Assembly (NCBI RefSeq): GCF_023078355.1 | Contig: NZ_CP095552.1 | Location: 1,240,001-1,304,000, forward strand | Reading direction: 5' to 3' | DNA from: Gordonia hongkongensis | GTDB lineage: Bacteria; Actinomycetota; Actinomycetes; Mycobacteriales; Mycobacteriaceae | DNA length: 64,000 nt | In this document: positions 52,977 through 62,279 of the stretch, in pieces | How the letters are laid out: each line of letters opens with the position of its first letter | Numbering within the stretch: the first letter of the stretch is position 1 | The notes under the pieces: generated by a model | The model's input: only the letters and a program-made list of their open reading frames with translations | Database searches by the model: none | Told to the model about the DNA's origin: nothing | Position numbers and translations under genes: made by a program

Positions 52977-55900
52977 ATGGCTGTTTACAGCGCAGGTAGT
53001 GCGAAGGTCGACATCGAACCGAACATGGCGGGTTTTGCCCGTGAGGTTCGGTCGACGTTGGAGCGGATGGCTGTCGAGTACGACATCGACGTCGGCGCCG
53101 ACCTCACTCGGCTCCGGGCGCAGCTTCGCGCATTGCGGGACGAATCAGTCGACATCCGGATCGATCTCGATGGGGCATCGCAGGCCGAGATCGAGTCGAC
53201 TGCACGGTCGTTGCGGGACCTGTCGCAGGAGATGTCCCGGATCAAGGCCATCGGTGACGTGAACGCCACGAACCGAGTCACGTTCTCTAGCAACCTGTCC
53301 ACGGCCGAGCTCGAGACCACGTCTCGTGCGTTGCGGGACCTGGCCGCTGCCGTCACCCGGTTGCAGGCCGTCGGCAACGTCCGGACGGTTGTCGACGTCG
53401 ATGTCCGTGGCATCCAGAACATCCTGCTGCTTCAGTCCCTCCTGGCGGGTCTCGATCGTCGGATCAACATCGACGTGAACACGACCAGTCTCGGCCGTGT
53501 GTCGGGTCAGGCGAACTCGGCGCACAACTCGCTGCGGTCGATGTCGATGGTCAAGTTCGGCGCCCTCGCCGCGGGTATCACCGCGTTGGTGCCGGCGCTT
53601 GCCGGTGTCGCGGGCGCTGCAGGTGGAGCTGCCGCCGCCCTCGGCGCTATGGGAGCGGTCGGCATCGTCGGCGGTGTCGGCATCGGTGACGCTTTCTCGG
53701 CTCTCAGCGAGCAGACCGCGAACGCCGGATCAGCAGCACAAGAGCTGGCCGACAGTCAGGACGCCGTCGCTGACGCGATGCGGGGCGTGGAAGACGCGCA
53801 GCAGGGTGTCACCGACGCCCAACGCGCCGCCGCCGACGCACAACGCGATCTCAACGACTCCTACGAGGAAGCGTCCCGGTACCTGCGGGACATGAACGAC
53901 GAGCTCGTGTCGGCCGAGATCGCGCAGGAGCGAGCCGAGATCAGCCTGGCGCGTGCACGGCAACGGCAGATCGAGGTCAACAACGATCCGCGGTCGACAC
54001 GTCTGGATCGGGCCGACGCCGCGGTCGATGTCCGTGACGCCGAGCAACGGTTGCGCGAGTCGAAGTCCAAGACCGCCGACCAACGCGTCGACACCTCTCG
54101 AGCCAATCAGGCGGGTATCGGTGGCTCCGACATCGTGCAGCAGGCCAAGCAGCGCAGCGACGCCGCGAACCGGGCTGTGGTGGACGCTCAGACCCAACTG
54201 GCCGAGGCCACACGCCAGTTGGCCGACGCGCAGAATCAGGCCACGACGTCGGCCGCTGGTGGGGTGGACAAGTTCGCTCAGGCGATGGCGCGTCTTGCGC
54301 CGGCCGCGCAAGACTTCGTGCTGCAGATGCGTGCCCTCGGACCGGCGTGGACTGAGCTGCGTAAAGCTACCCAGCAGGCCATGTTTGATGGTCTCGGCGA
54401 CTCGGTCACCCAGTTCGCGAACCAAAACATGGGCGGGTTCCGGACGGTGATGGTGGACATCGCCGGGTTCATCAACACCACCTTCAAAGACACCCTGTCG
54501 CAACTGTCCGATGTGTTCGCCCGGCTGTCGGCGAACGGCGGGATGCAAGCGTTCCTGTCCGGTACGCAGGCGATGATGTCCGGCCTCGCACCCATGATCG
54601 CCGGCATCACCGAGGGATTCATCCAGATGGGTGCCGCCGCCGGCCCCGGTATGGGAATCCTGTTCGAGTCGATCGGCCAACTCGTCGCCACGACAGGTCC
54701 GTTCCTCGGGCAACTCGGCAACATTCTCGCGCAGTCGCTGGCGAGCATCATGCCCACCCTCGGAGAGTTCATCAACGCCGTCGCGGTCGGCCTCGGACCT
54801 GTCCTGCCCGTACTCGCGGACCTAATCTCGGGTCTCGGCCAGGCACTCCTGCCCGTCCTGCCGCCACTGGGTGAACTACTTTCCACCCTTGGGCAGGCGC
54901 TGACACCCTTGCTCGCACCACTCGGCGAAGCGCTCGCACAGCTAGGCCCGCCTTTGTCGGCTCTCGTCGCCGCCGCGGGCGATCTACTCCTCGCGTTCGC
55001 CCCCATGTTGCCGCTCATGGCCGACCTGGTCGCGCAGATCCTGACCCCCCTGGCCAGTGCTCTCGGTACCGCGTTCCAGGCGCTGCAGCCGTTCGTCGCG
55101 CAGTGGGCCGAACAGCTAGCACCATTGCTGCAGACACTCGCACCGGCTTTCACGGAGATCGGCACGATCTTGTCCGGGGCGCTGGTGCAGGCGGTGCAGG
55201 CGTTGATGCCGCATCTGGTGACCATCGCTCAGGCGCAGATGGATTGGTACATGGCGATTGTGCCGCTCCTGCCTCAGTTGACGGAGCTGGCCCTGTCGCT
55301 TCTGCCGGTCATGATTCAGTTCCTCGAGATCGCGCTACCCGTGATCGCGACTGTCATCAACGTGTTCGCCCAGCTTGCGACGAACGTGGTGCCAAGGGTT
55401 GTTGATGCGCTCGGTTTCGTTGTCGGCGCTATCCAGCGGGTGACGGAGACGGCGCAGTGGTTCGTTGACCTCTGGGGCGACATCTGGGCGACCGTGACGA
55501 ACACCCTCACGGGCAAGAAGGACGAGATCGTCGGCACAGCAGGCGAACTCGTCCGCTTCTTCCAGGACATGCCCGCTCGAGTCCGCAACGCTGTCGCCGG
55601 AATCTGGGACCCGCTCAAGGACACCTTCAAGGGCGCCTTGAACTGGATCATCGACGCCTGGAACAACTTCAACATCTCGATGAAGGTCCCCGACCACATC
55701 CCGTGGATCGGCGGTAAGGGCTTCACGATCGAGACTCCGAACATCAACCCCCTCGCGGCCGGTGGCCCCGTGTCGGGTCCCGGTGGTCCTCGAGACGACG
55801 TGATCCCGGCGATGCTGTCCAACGGCGAATACGTCGTCAACGCAGCATCGGTCGGAAAGTACGGCGTCGGGTTCATGGACCAGATCAACGCCGGCAAGTT

Positions 55901-57431
55901 CGCCGACGGAGGCCTGGTCGGCACCTACGGGTTGCCGTCGCACTCAGATCCATTCCCGCAGTGGGTCAACGACCTCGGCGCCAAGTACAACGTCGAACCG
56001 TCCACCTACGCAGGCCACCAGTCGGATGACCGAGCAGAAGCCGGTTTTGCACCCAACCCGCAAGGTCTCAACCGCGGCATCGACTGGGGTGGCGCGGTCG
56101 ACGCCATGCAAGGCTTCGCCGAATACCTGTTCAGCATCGCCCCGACATCACCCGAGGTCGAGCAGATCATCTGGATGAACCCTGCGACCGGGCAAAAGAT
56201 CGGCTGGGCCGGGCGGTCAGACGTGTCCAACACCGGCTACTACGACGCCAACTATGGCGGTCACCAGGATCACGTGCACTCGCGGTTCAGCGGGCCCGTC
56301 GGTGTGGCACCACGCCCGAACCCCTACGAGGCGAACCCGCTGGGGCAGCAAACCCCCGACACGGTGCCGTCGTTCAACAACCAGGACGGTCGCAGCGACG
56401 CACCGAAGTACGCTCCCGAACCGGACACCACCACGACAAAGACGACGACGCCCGAAAAGGCGTACCCGACATCGTTCTCCGGGTGGGCCGAGCTCGGTGC
56501 ATCCAGCTTCATCGGCGGACAGCTGAAGTCGCTGTTCGGGGTCCTCGGGATCAACGACTCACCCGCGTTCCTCACGGCCGGAAAGATGTTCCAGGAGAAC
56601 ATCTACAACGTCGAGGACCGCAAGCGCGAGCAAGACCAGCAGGAGATGGAACGTCAGCGTCAGCTCCGAGCTGGGCAGTCACCGACGACACCCCCGGCCA
56701 CCACGACAACGCCACCGAGCAGCGTCACGCCGCCGGCCACGCCTGCACCGGCCCCGGCACCTGCAGGCCCGGCGATGCTCACCAACACACCCGAGGGTGG
56801 CATCGCCGACGGTTCCCCCGGCGCGAAGCAAGCGTTCTGGAACGAGTGGGCTAACTACCCCGGCTGGCAAGTTGGCGAGCAGTGGCTCGACACCCTGCGC
56901 CTGTTCCATGAGGAGTCCGGGTGGAATGCCACCGCGCAGAACCCGTCCTCGACAGCGTTCGGTGTGGGCCAGTTCCTTGACCAGACGTGGGCAACCGTGG
57001 GGGAGACCAAGTCGTCCGATCCGGTCGTCCAGGCCCGTGCGACCGGCAAGTACATTGCGCAGCGCCAGGACTACGGCAACCCCTCAGCGGCATGGGATCT
57101 GTGGCAGTCCCGCTCCCCGCACTGGTACGCCGACGGCGGCCCCGTCATCGGTCCGGGCGGACCGCGCGACGACCTGATTCCCGCGTTCCTGTCCAACGGC
57201 GAGTACGTGGTGAACGCGATGGCCGCACGGAACAACATGCCGCTGCTCGAGACGATCAACGCCCGCCGGCCGATGCCCTCGGTGACGCCCAAGCAGGTCG
57301 GTGGGCCGGCCACTGCGCAGCGGTACCGGGACCACATCGAGTTCCATGTCCAGGCATCCCCGATGGACGCCATCCAGGCGGCACGACGGGAAGAGGACCG
57401 ACGCTCGGCGGCACAGCTCGCCGGTTTCTGA
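52977..57431 (+). CDS. Phage tape measure protein with lytic transglycosylase domain
   Basis: 1484 residues from ATG 52977 with a GTGGGG stretch before it. Residues 1-180 hold repeated beta/helix units; residues 255-430 are coiled coil (DAMRGVEDAQQGVTDAQRAAADAQ and following). Residues about 600-835 are long hydrophobic helices (LPVLADLISGLGQALLPVLPPLGELL and on). The C-terminal region has a peptidase-like HQDHVHSRF segment near residue 1094 and a lysozyme-like transglycosylase domain near 1290-1390 (LFHEESGWNATAQNP, FGVGQFLDQTW). A motif GPGGPRDDxIPAxLSNGEYVVNA occurs twice (about 933 and 1390). Such proteins set tail length and open the cell wall on infection. It is the only structural gene of the element. 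Confidence 0.92.
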   Translation: MAVYSAGSAKVDIEPNMAGFAREVRSTLERMAVEYDIDVGADLTRLRAQLRALRDESVDIRIDLDGASQAEIESTARSLRDLSQEMSRIKAIGDVNATNRVTFSSNLSTAELETTSRALRDLAAAVTRLQAVGNVRTVVDVDVRGIQNILLLQSLLAGLDRRINIDVNTTSLGRVSGQANSAHNSLRSMSMVKFGALAAGITALVPALAGVAGAAGGAAAALGAMGAVGIVGGVGIGDAFSALSEQTANAGSAAQELADSQDAVADAMRGVEDAQQGVTDAQRAAADAQRDLNDSYEEASRYLRDMNDELVSAEIAQERAEISLARARQRQIEVNNDPRSTRLDRADAAVDVRDAEQRLRESKSKTADQRVDTSRANQAGIGGSDIVQQAKQRSDAANRAVVDAQTQLAEATRQLADAQNQATTSAAGGVDKFAQAMARLAPAAQDFVLQMRALGPAWTELRKATQQAMFDGLGDSVTQFANQNMGGFRTVMVDIAGFINTTFKDTLSQLSDVFARLSANGGMQAFLSGTQAMMSGLAPMIAGITEGFIQMGAAAGPGMGILFESIGQLVATTGPFLGQLGNILAQSLASIMPTLGEFINAVAVGLGPVLPVLADLISGLGQALLPVLPPLGELLSTLGQALTPLLAPLGEALAQLGPPLSALVAAAGDLLLAFAPMLPLMADLVAQILTPLASALGTAFQALQPFVAQWAEQLAPLLQTLAPAFTEIGTILSGALVQAVQALMPHLVTIAQAQMDWYMAIVPLLPQLTELALSLLPVMIQFLEIALPVIATVINVFAQLATNVVPRVVDALGFVVGAIQRVTETAQWFVDLWGDIWATVTNTLTGKKDEIVGTAGELVRFFQDMPARVRNAVAGIWDPLKDTFKGALNWIIDAWNNFNISMKVPDHIPWIGGKGFTIETPNINPLAAGGPVSGPGGPRDDVIPAMLSNGEYVVNAASVGKYGVGFMDQINAGKFADGGLVGTYGLPSHSDPFPQWVNDLGAKYNVEPSTYAGHQSDDRAEAGFAPNPQGLNRGIDWGGAVDAMQGFAEYLFSIAPTSPEVEQIIWMNPATGQKIGWAGRSDVSNTGYYDANYGGHQDHVHSRFSGPVGVAPRPNPYEANPLGQQTPDTVPSFNNQDGRSDAPKYAPEPDTTTTKTTTPEKAYPTSFSGWAELGASSFIGGQLKSLFGVLGINDSPAFLTAGKMFQENIYNVEDRKREQDQQEMERQRQLRAGQSPTTPPATTTTPPSSVTPPATPAPAPAPAGPAMLTNTPEGGIADGSPGAKQAFWNEWANYPGWQVGEQWLDTLRLFHEESGWNATAQNPSSTAFGVGQFLDQTWATVGETKSSDPVVQARATGKYIAQRQDYGNPSAAWDLWQSRSPHWYADGGPVIGPGGPRDDLIPAFLSNGEYVVNAMAARNNMPLLETINARRPMPSVTPKQVGGPATAQRYRDHIEFHVQASPMDAIQAARREEDRRSAAQLAGF

Positions 57432-57442
57432 GATCACCCAGG

Positions 57443-57479
57443 GCTGGAAGGGTCGCACCCGAAATGCGACCCTTCCAGC
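57443..57479 (+). terminator. Hairpin after the tape measure gene
   Basis: A perfect 14-base stem CTGGAAGGGTCGCA (57444-57457) pairs with TGCGACCCTTCCAG (57465-57478) over a 7-base loop, just 13 bases after the stop. No T tract follows, so it is either a Rho-independent-like terminator of the GC-rich type or a processing hairpin. Confidence 0.7.
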
Positions 57480-57610
57480 GCCTGGCGGCCACAGGTTCAA
57501 GACGAACCTGGCTGCAGCGGAACCGGATACGCGATAGCCATAAACGGTGAATAAACGATGGATCGACCCGTGCTGAGCAGCGGGCCGATCCTCGTTTTGC
57601 CTGGTAAAGC

Positions 57611-57650
57611 GGTGCCCCCACCAGGGCTCGAACCTGGGACCTGCGGATTA
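57611..57650. other. Attachment site (right) within tRNA-Lys
   Basis: Identical to 44523-44562. It covers the 3' 38 bases of the intact tRNA-Lys gene plus two bases beyond. Integration therefore kept a functional tRNA on this side and left the 3' fragment on the other. Confidence 0.92.
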
Positions 57651-57685
57651 AAAGTCCGTAGCTCTACCAACTGAGCTATAGGGGC
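57613..57685 (-). tRNA. tRNA-Lys (anticodon TTT)
   Basis: The reverse strand gives a 73-base cloverleaf: acceptor GCCCCTA/TGGGGGC, D-arm GCTC-AGTTGGTA-GAGC, anticodon loop CTTTTAA, T-arm CCAGG-TTCGAGC-CCTGG, discriminator A. CCA is not encoded. Its 3' part is the attachment core of the neighbouring element. Confidence 0.95.
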
Positions 57686-57867
57686 AGGGCCCCGGCGAGC
57701 CGGGGCGTCGATGAGTTTACAACGTGTGCAAACGGTGCGAACGTGACCCTCGGTGTGCGTGTCGTCGAGCTGGTCGCGATGCTTCGTTTATGGGGCTGAC
57801 CAGTCGATTTGTGGTTTGCGCGAGACCTGTCATAAGCTATGCGAGCTCCCAACGGAGAACACGACCG

Positions 57868-57940
57868 GCCCCCTTCGTCTAGCGGCCTAGGACGCCGCCC
57901 TTTCAAGGCGGTAGCGCGGGTTCGAATCCCGTAGGGGGTA
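57868..57940 (+). tRNA. tRNA-Glu (anticodon TTC)
   Basis: 73 bases beginning GCCCCCTTCGTCTAGCGGCC, anticodon loop CTTTCAA, T-arm CGGG-TTCGAAT-CCCG, acceptor partner AGGGGGT and discriminator A. CCA is not encoded. First of three forward tRNA genes with a common terminator. Confidence 0.95.
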
Positions 57941-57987
57941 CGCCTGCGCGGCACTCGGTAACGAGGTCCGCGCAGATAATTTAACAA

Positions 57988-58064
57988 GGCCCTGTGGCGC
58001 AGTTGGTTAGCGCGCCGCCCTGTCACGGCGGAGGTCGCGGGTTCGAGTCCCGTCAGGGTCGCCA
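57988..58064 (+). tRNA. tRNA-Asp (anticodon GTC)
   Basis: GGCCCTG acceptor pairs with CAGGGTC; anticodon loop CTGTCAC; T-arm CGGG-TTCGAGT-CCCG; discriminator G; CCA encoded at 58062-58064. Confidence 0.95.
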
Positions 58065-58097
58065 AAGGTTTCGGTTCATCGTCAACCGGTACCTTCC

Positions 58098-58174
58098 GGC
58101 CAGGTAGCTCAGTTGGTACGAGCGTCCGCCTGAAAAGCGGAAGGTCGTCGGTTCGATCCCGACTCTGGCCACCA
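58098..58174 (+). tRNA. tRNA-Phe (anticodon GAA)
   Basis: GGCCAGG acceptor pairs with TCTGGCC (one wobble); anticodon loop CTGAAAA; T-arm TCGG-TTCGATC-CCGA; discriminator A; CCA encoded at 58172-58174. A terminator follows within a few bases. Confidence 0.95.
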
Positions 58175-58178
58175 CAAA

Positions 58179-58213
58179 AATCCCCAGCAGTCCGAGACTG
58201 CTGGGGATTTTTT
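58179..58213 (+). terminator. Rho-independent terminator after the tRNA genes
   Basis: A 14-base stem AATCCCCAGCAGTC / GACTGCTGGGGATT with a three-base loop CGA is followed by a run of T. It also has A residues before the stem, so it can work on both strands. Confidence 0.92.
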
Positions 58214-58353
58214 GTTCAAGCGAACCCCGGACGTGTGAGATACGGGGGTTCGAGCCGTGATTATGGTCCAAATCGCAACGGCCACAACGGATTCACCCGA
58301 TCGTACGACGCACGCGAGGTGCGGAATCTCCGTGACGCGGGCATGATGGTCCG

Positions 58354-58593
58354 GTGAACGCGATACCGGGGGGTACGCCGCGTCTACCCTCACATGACCA
58401 ATTCCCGGAACAGTCCGACAATCGGTCGGCACGACGTGCTGCCGCCGTGAACTCCAGCCCACCGACATACAGGTACGAGTACAAAGACCCGTACGCGCCC
58501 ATGTCGACCGCCAAACAGGTGATGCTCGGGTGCGCGATCTCGTTGGTGCTCATCGCCTTTGCGGTGGCGGCGTTCCTCATCGGACAGGGGTGA
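58354..58593 (+). CDS. Small single-helix membrane protein
   Basis: 79 residues from GTG 58354. A polar N-terminus (about 50 residues, with TYRYEYKDPYAPMS) precedes one C-terminal helix (QVMLGCAISLVLIAFAVAAFLI) ending in GQG. No family is recognised; similar short proteins are common in mycolata. It stands alone between the tRNA terminator and a convergent gene. Confidence 0.6.
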   Translation: MNAIPGGTPRLPSHDQFPEQSDNRSARRAAAVNSSPPTYRYEYKDPYAPMSTAKQVMLGCAISLVLIAFAVAAFLIGQG

Positions 58594-58779
58594 TGGGGTC
58601 GTCGCAAGGCGCGGCTCTGATCGACGAATAGAGCCCGGCGCGGGGCCGAGGGGGTGAGTTGACTCGGCCCCGCGCCGGGACTCGTAGCCGCTCCCTCCGG
58701 AGGCTGGGGGAGCGGCGATACCGCCAGAGTGGTCTCTTCGGTGACTCCGAACGTTGCGTCGCGGAGTGGGTGTCAGCTG

Positions 58780-60264
58780 TCAGGCTGCTGCGCTGGACTC
58801 GCCGTCACTCGAGTCGGAAGACGAATCGCTCTCGGTCTCCGTGTTCGACACGTCCGACGAGTCCTCCTCCGATGTGGACGTGTCGGTGGAATCTGCGTCG
58901 GCAGAATCGGTGTCAGCGGCATCGGTGTCGGCTGCGTGCCGCCCGCTGCCCGTGAGGCGATGCCGGCCGCCCTCTGACGGGGTCGCCTCGGGGGTTGATG
59001 TGTCAGCGTCGGCAGTCTCAGGCGCGCGATGACGACCGCCCGACGAGACTTCGGTGTCTGAGGCAGGGACGTCGGCGCCAACAGTGGGCGCCGGCGCCGG
59101 CGATTCGGCCGGCGGATCTTCGGGGTCGGCAGAGTCCACAAGACGGGCGACGGCTGGTGGGTCGTACTCAGACGACGACTCCACCGGCACCGCGGCGTTC
59201 GACTCTGTCGGCGTGACCAGCGGGTAGAAGGCGTTGTTGACCGCGTCCCATCGCTCGAGATCGTCTTCACTCGGCTCGATACCCACCGCGTCGTTGAGGA
59301 TCATCGCGACCAACGTGAGCGGGTGGTGTTTCGGTTGATAGACGACGTACGTCGTATTGCCGTCGCGGCTTTTCATCGTCGTCGGCGCTGTGGTGTAGTC
59401 GATGAGATTGCCGTAGTTCTCTTCGCCCAGGCCCGAATGGATCGCGATGAATCCGGCCGCGTTCACGAGCAGCGAACTCACCGGCCGGAGTGTTCGCCAC
59501 TGGAAGTTGGCAACCGGGTCGCCGACCACGATGACGGACACCACGGGGAGGTCGTCGCCGGTGGCACCGGGATCGCGGGCGCCGTTGCTCTCGGCGCCGA
59601 ACAGCTCGAACACCGAACCGACGACGTTGTTGTCGGCCCACGCCTTCAGGCCCCACGGGCTCCGCGGATCGGAGATGAGCAGGATCATCGAGTTGTCGAC
59701 GTCGATCCCGTTAGGCTGACCGACAGCGACCTCCGCAGCATTGCCCAGAGCTTCAGCTCCCTGCGAGTAGCCGGTGTAGACGATGTAGGGCTGCCCGTCG
59801 GTCTGCTGTGCAAACGCCCGCATTACTTTGAGGTTGTTGTCGACGGCGACGTCCCGAGAGGCGTCGTAACTCGGTGCGAAGAACGGCAGGATTGCGCCGG
59901 AGCGGCCAGAAATCAACGGGCCGAGTGCTTCTGGATAGTCGATGACCAGCGTCTGACGGCCCGCACGAAGACCCCTGATGCGCGGATACATGGAGCCGTC
60001 GTCGGTTCCTGGGGTCACCACCACGATTGTGTCACCGTTGACGTGCGGGAATGTCGTCGACAACCAGTCAGGACCGAGCCCGTCGTCGGGTTCTGCTGGG
60101 CGGAACACACCCTCGCCGTTCAGCTCGTCGATGGTGTCGAGCGTCTCGGCCGAAAGGGCCGGTGCGGCCGCAGCGGTCGCGGGCAGGGCCATCGGGACGA
60201 CCATGCCGAGGCACAGCGCACAACCCACCGTGGACGCGCGCAGCGTCCGTCGAAAACCGTTCAT
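58780..60264 (-). CDS. Secreted PE-PPE-type alpha/beta hydrolase
   Basis: About 494 residues from ATG 60264; an in-frame start at 60336 would precede the signal peptide by 24 residues. The signal peptide (VGCALCLGMVVPMALPATAAAA) is followed by a hydrolase domain: DTIVVVTPGTDDGSMYPRIRGL, the nucleophile elbow IVYTGYSQGAEALGNAAE (Ser near 175), VSVIVVGDPVANFQWR and YVVYQPKHHPLTLV. This pattern is that of the PE-PPE/cutinase-like domain of mycobacterial secreted esterases. The last 120 residues are a Ser/Asp/Glu/Thr-rich, probably disordered tail (TESDSSSDSSDGESS). No PE or PPE N-terminal domain is present. Confidence 0.82.
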   Translation of the reverse strand: MNGFRRTLRASTVGCALCLGMVVPMALPATAAAAPALSAETLDTIDELNGEGVFRPAEPDDGLGPDWLSTTFPHVNGDTIVVVTPGTDDGSMYPRIRGLRAGRQTLVIDYPEALGPLISGRSGAILPFFAPSYDASRDVAVDNNLKVMRAFAQQTDGQPYIVYTGYSQGAEALGNAAEVAVGQPNGIDVDNSMILLISDPRSPWGLKAWADNNVVGSVFELFGAESNGARDPGATGDDLPVVSVIVVGDPVANFQWRTLRPVSSLLVNAAGFIAIHSGLGEENYGNLIDYTTAPTTMKSRDGNTTYVVYQPKHHPLTLVAMILNDAVGIEPSEDDLERWDAVNNAFYPLVTPTESNAAVPVESSSEYDPPAVARLVDSADPEDPPAESPAPAPTVGADVPASDTEVSSGGRHRAPETADADTSTPEATPSEGGRHRLTGSGRHAADTDAADTDSADADSTDTSTSEEDSSDVSNTETESDSSSDSSDGESSAAA

Positions 60265-60420
60265 GTGTTCCGCCCCACTGGCAGTTCGCCTCCTGGCCAC
60301 TGGCCTCGACAAGCTTGATTTGATTCCAAGGATCATGAAACCCGGCTAAGTGTCCATGGCCGCGCGACGCCCCAGCAACTTACCGACCGGTTTTCACCCG
60401 TTCAGGGGAACGGCATGTCT

Positions 60421-62108
60421 TCAGAAGGGTGGTGGGTCGAGGCGGTCGAGTTCTTCGCGGGCTCGTTTGTTGCGGGCGCGTTCTTGTCGCCGGCGGGCCA
60501 GTTTGGCGTCCAGTCGGCTGGTTGTGCGCTCCGGGTTGTCGGAGGCGATGACCCGTGGTGTGGGTGGGGCTTGGGCGGCTTGTTCGAACCGGATCCGCCG
60601 AAGGTTGGGGAAGGTGTCTTCGAGGGTTTCGGCGTCGCCGGGCAGGGTGACCCCTTCGGGGGTTTCGTATTCGGTGACCAGGCGGCCGTCGTCGTCGCGG
60701 TATTGCACATCGACCCAGTCCCCGTGGGTTTTGAACAGGTGACTAGGTCGGCATTTGGCGTTGAGGTTCTCACTCGACGTTGCCCCACCGCGGGCGGGGT
60801 CGGTGTGGTCGTATTCGGTGACGTGGTCGAGATCGCACGCGAACGCTGAACGGGTGCAGCCGGGTTCGGTGCAGTAGCCGTCGCGTACGCGTACGAAGTC
60901 AGCGCACGACGTGGTGGGCCGGTACCCGTTGCCGGGATGGGTCGCTGGATACACCACCGCGACACTCGCGGTGGTCTCGACGGGTCGATCGGGTTCGGCT
61001 GCGTCCGTTCCGTCTTCACCGTGTGCGCCGGTCGTGGCGTCGTCGGCACGGATGTCCTCGGCCGGCGCCGGGCGCTGCGCGCTCCGCCGCTGGTCATCGT
61101 CGTTGCCACTGCCGGCCACATAGGTGGGCGCGGTGCGGGCTGGGGTGACTGGGGTGAGGGTGGCGTCGGGGCGGGCGGCGAGGTCACGGACATGTTCGTC
61201 GCTGATGATGCCGTGTTCGTCGAGGAACCCGACCCCGGGTGCCCCGGCCAGGGTCGCGGCATCGGTCACCACATGGATCACGATCTCGGCGTGGATCGCG
61301 TCGAGGACGCTCTGCGGGTCGGGGATGTCGGCGGTGCACGGCTGTTCGTCGTCGCACTGGCAGTCGAAGCTGGTGCGGGTCAACAGCGCGAACATCGCAT
61401 CGGATCGTCGTATCCCTGGGTGCGGCCGTCTCGCTTACAGACGGAGTCGGCGAGGATGGCGACGGCTTTGGCGGAGATCCGCACGTTTTCCGCCGACATG
61501 ACGGCGGTGAGTTCGGCGGTGCCGTCGGGCAGTTCGTGGGTCCATACCCCACGCTGATCCATCGCGTCTTTGCGGCGTTGACGTACTGCGTCGGGGTCGT
61601 GGCGGAAGACGAGGCGGTCGACCATGTCCCGCAACCGCGCCCGATCCCACACACCCTTACGGCGGCGCACCGTGTCGGCGATCTCGGCATCCAACGCGGG
61701 GGTGATGGGGTCATCGGTGGGGATCAGTTCGGTGCGGGAGATGACCAACCGGATCTGCCATTGCGACAGGACCCCGTCACGCAGCGTGTCCGCTACCTCG
61801 GGGAGCCGATCCCGTAGTGCGAGGGCCTCGTCGATGAGGGTTTCGGCGTGCCGGCGGGACACCCCGGCTTGGCGGGCGATGCGGGCGGCGCAGTCGGCGT
61901 GGCCGTCCATCACGAACCCGGACGCGCTGGTGGTGATCAGGCGGTCGGTCATCGCCGCGATCGTCTGATAGCGGTGCCAGGCGAGGTAGGACTCGCCGCG
62001 TCGTGTGGCGTCGAGGCCGGCCATCAACATCACCATGTCGGTCTCGGCGGCGTGGGCAGGATCGACCCCGGCGATGTACTCGCTCGGTAGATCGGTCCAC
62101 GCCTTCAC
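60421..62108 (-). pseudogene. DUF222/HNH endonuclease protein (13E12 family), frameshifted
   Basis: Starts at GTG 62108 (VKAWTDLPSEYIAG). The DUF222 helices continue to GRTQGY, after which the frame ends at 61380. The family-typical RRSDAMFALLTRTSFDCQC continues in another frame from about 61408 and runs to the stop at 60421. An insertion of one base near 61400-61415 explains the break. The C-terminal HNH motif is complete: YCTEPGCTRSAFACDLDHVTEYDHTDPARGG and NLNAKCRPSHLFKTHGDW. The two halves overlap slightly, so the protein would be about 562 residues when intact. Sequence error or real loss cannot be told apart here. Confidence 0.8.
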
Positions 62109-62279
62109 AACGCCCCCGACGCTTGTTTCGTCACCCCGGTGACCGGGGCGTGTTCTGTTACAGACCAATCTAAACCCGACCACCGACAATTCCGGATGAG
62201 CCTCCACAGCGCATCATCGTCGTTGACGAAATAATCCCTGCGAGTAGCGATATGGTGCCGTCCGGGTGGGCGGCGGCTG

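Larger units (their letters stand above)
44523..57650. mobile_element. Integrated element at tRNA-Lys, candidate phage satellite
   Basis: The 40-bp direct repeats at 44523-44562 and 57611-57650 enclose about 13.1 kb. The integrase and repressor read left. The excisionase, a row of small overlapping genes, a replication ATPase, a helical packaging-type protein and a 1484-residue tape measure protein read right. Capsid, portal, maturation protease, large terminase, tail tube and lysis genes are absent. Size, tRNA site, own replication gene and lack of a structural set fit a phage satellite; the DUF2742 gene recalls phiRv1/phiRv2 of Mycobacterium tuberculosis. A reduced prophage is the alternative. 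Confidence 0.8.
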
